A DNA stretch of 64,000 nucleotides, taken from assembly GCF_008831285.2 (NCBI RefSeq), contig NC_045140.1:22338131-22402130 (forward strand). Reading direction: 5' to 3'. The DNA is from Nymphaea colorata. Taxonomy: Eukaryota > Streptophyta > Magnoliopsida > Nymphaeales > Nymphaeaceae. Within the stretch, counting starts at the first letter, position 1; each line of letters starts with the position of its first letter. Below the pieces are notes generated by a model, which saw only the letters and a program-made list of their open reading frames with translations, was not told where the DNA came from and did not search any database. The translations under genes were made by a program, and so were the position numbers. Shown here piece after piece: positions 61,201-64,000 of the stretch.

Positions 61201-62412
61201 GATGAAAGAAGTAAAAGATGTGTCTCTAAGATGACGCGGTGCATCGTCCGCAATGTTTGAACCGACAGAGCCAAATATGCATCTACTTACCACTCCGTGT
61301 GTGTTTGTGTGTGTGTAAAAATTGAATCATAAATTTGACTATACAGAGTTCATACAGTTCACTCATCAGGGTCGTTTGATCCATCGTGACGATGGTTGAA
61401 AGAAAATCAAAGAGAAAAAAGCGACAAACATTTATGTATAAGTTCACACCTTTATCTCCTAGTTTTTCTGTCGACGGCCTATCATGATAGATCAAACGGC
61501 CCTCATGAATGAGTTAACCAAAGGCGAGATTAACTTTTCCCAGCTGGCGTGATGAAGATTGTGACTCCTAACCAGTTGCCTCATCCTTATTTCATGTTGA
61601 AACGTACCTCTAGTCTCATGTGCCTCAACTTTTAGACGTGGAATTGTGGCTAAAGTGATGTACCTCTTGTATTGGACTCCTGGCCTTTTCTTATGAGGCA
61701 TGCTTTATTGGTTAGATAACTTCTAGTTTTTGTAAAAGTTATTCTTACAAGTGCTTGTGTATAAAAGCCAGTTCGTGAAACCAATTAGAGGAGCTGTCAA
61801 TTTGGTGAATTGGCCGATTCACCGATTCAGTTGAAACGTTCTTGAATCAGCTAAAAATATTTAAACATTTAATTGTTTTTAAAATAAACAAATAAAATGT
61901 AGAATGTTGTTCGCATTCTATGGCCTGCCTGCCTCATTTTTTAATTATTTATAAAATGGCCATAAGAAGCTGGTAGCCCATCCCAACCCTAGCTTCCCCA
62001 GAGAGTTGTCTTACATCCATAATGGCAGCAACTATTGGCACCAATGCAACAAGAAGAAAATGGGCACCTAATAAAACGCTTTAATGTTCTTCCATTTTAA
62101 ACCTAATATGAAACCTAATATGAAGTTAAAACGCTTCAACTTGGTTGGTAGCTGTTCCTATCAACCCCCAAAAAGACTGGGAGTTATAACCTAACCCAAT
62201 ATAGTATGCAGTCCTGAGTTTAACTTCCAATCTTCATGACGTTAATTTGATATTAATCCGAAACAACATACTTATCTGCATGGATTCAATTGTTGTAGGG
62301 ATGTACATGTTGGGTTTTTAATGATATTGTCACGAATGAGACCTTGATAAGTCACTTTTAGTAAAGAAGCTGAGTCTAATTAATTAGTCTTGTCAGTATT
62401 GGTATTGAGTGC
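55218..62412. other. Intergenic sequence
   Basis: The first kilobase is the likely CER3 promoter region. I see no other gene. Frames at 57292-57579 (minus), 59467-59670 (minus) and 61024-61293 (minus) are unrecognised. 59000-60100 is locally GC-richer. Short microsatellites occur at 57701-57717 (AG) and 61296-61316 (GT). Confidence 0.4.
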
Positions 62413-62612
62413 CCTGTAATGCACATATGACAAGTTTCAGGTTCAAAGCAACAGTAGAAGCGGTCTTGTGACTTGTGTCATGACATTGACCATATAATGT
62501 AAGAAGAATAGATTTTGGTTGGTATTTTAAGGCATTCTATGTTCATCAATTTAAACCCTATTCTTTAATGAGTGTTGTTTAATTCATTGTCATCTTCCGC
62601 AAAAGTAGAAGA
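62413..62612 (-). repeat. Duplicated copy of CER3 intron 5
   Basis: This segment matches 53363-53564, with roughly one mismatch in twelve bases by eye and two 1-bp gaps. The match starts at the intron 5 acceptor (GCATTACAG on the minus strand) and ends within a few bases of the donor. Flanking CER3 exon sequence is not clearly present on either side. In the copy the donor bases are changed, so it would not splice. Confidence 0.9.
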
Positions 62613-63148
62613 TCCCAGCCTGATCCTTCAATCAAAATGACATTATCACTATGTGAAAATGGTACACTCCTACAAATATACAGTTTCCAGGCCTTATTTC
62701 GAACAATAGCTACTAAATTTTGTCTCCCTCTCCTCACCAGACAGGCTGTAGCAATGCACTAGCCATGCCGCTTAAATGACGGCCAGGGTCAGGCCTAATA
62801 GAGAAACTCATCCATGCCTTCAGCTCTTTCTATCATTTACCAGAACAAAGGAGAAAATCCTGCAATTCTTTCCATAGACCAAATCGATCGAATAAAGTAT
62901 TCTCCTTTTCAAAGTTGAGTATGAAGAACAAGATCTATAATCCAAAAGGACATCAGATTCCTTAACATAGTGCGCCATGCTGAATTGCCTCGTGCGCCAC
63001 CATGCTCCTCATTGTCCTCCTAACTAAATGTGAATCTTTTTGGATCGATCAAGAATTTTACAATCCTTTTACCCCAATCCTCAACCCAAAATGTTGCAGA
63101 TTCATCCACCTCCCAGCGAGCAGGTGTGCCACGTCTTCAACATCATCA
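62613..63148. other. Sequence between the CER3 intron copy and the protease pseudogene
   Basis: Probably the 3' flank of the protease pseudogene. No other coding potential was recognised. Confidence 0.4.
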
Positions 63149-63949
<801 letters not shown>

Positions 63950-63957
63950 CTGTCAAT

Positions 63958-64000
63958 TGTAACGACCCGAGTATTTTTCTACATTAAAATAAGTTGTCCT
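63958..64000 (+). mobile_element. Possible LTR terminus at the window edge
   Basis: TGTAACGACCCGAG begins 9 bp beyond the last protease codon seen. TGTAAC(G/A)(C/A)CC is a common start of plant LTRs and resembles the TRIM end at 9277. The rest lies outside the window, so this is a suggestion only. Confidence 0.25.

Noticed and set aside
62616-62640. CCTGATCCTTCAATC, also present at 63856 inside the protease pseudogene
   Set aside because: Only 15 bases are shared and the surrounding sequence does not match, so a second protease fragment is not supported.

Overview
The window is nuclear DNA of a flowering plant. It holds AT-rich intergenic sequence with many AG, TA and GT microsatellites and a few intron-rich genes of plant-only families: a cell-wall type invertase with the plant 9-nt mini-exon, an ATL RING-H2 E3 ligase, a VAN3-binding/FORKED-like protein, HLH proteins of the UPBEAT1/IBH1 type, and the wax gene CER3/WAX2. 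The species cannot be named from the sequence. No CRISPR array, operon, rRNA, convincing tRNA or organelle insert was seen.

Layout. 722-3701 (+): seven-exon GH32 invertase. 3702-9094: intergenic, with one 28-bp direct repeat. 9095-9520: small TRIM-type LTR element on the minus strand with recognisable PBS and PPT. 11076-12554 (-): intron-free ATL E3 ligase. 12555-22950: long stretch with no gene I can support and one 124-bp tandem duplication. 22951-26964 (-): VAN3-binding-like gene, seven exons. 26965-34865: intergenic. 34866-35126 (-): short atypical HLH protein. 42559-43074 (+): a second, more diverged HLH-like protein. 43202-47732 (-): exons of one or two genes I do not recognise. 50365-55071 (-): complete CER3, eleven exons, whose first intron appears to be GC-AG. 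55218-62412: intergenic. 62413-62612: a copy of CER3 intron 5. 63149-63949 (-): degenerate RD21-type (papain plus granulin) cysteine protease pseudogene, running up to an LTR-like terminus at the window edge.

The genes do not form a functional cluster. They act in sucrose or fructan cleavage in the wall, ubiquitin ligation, vein patterning and vesicle traffic, HLH regulation of growth, and cuticular alkane synthesis. I found no undescribed multi-gene system. The observations most worth following are the intron-sized CER3 duplication, the GC-AG intron in CER3, the altered substrate-pocket residues of the invertase, and the two HLH genes 7.4 kb apart on opposite strands.
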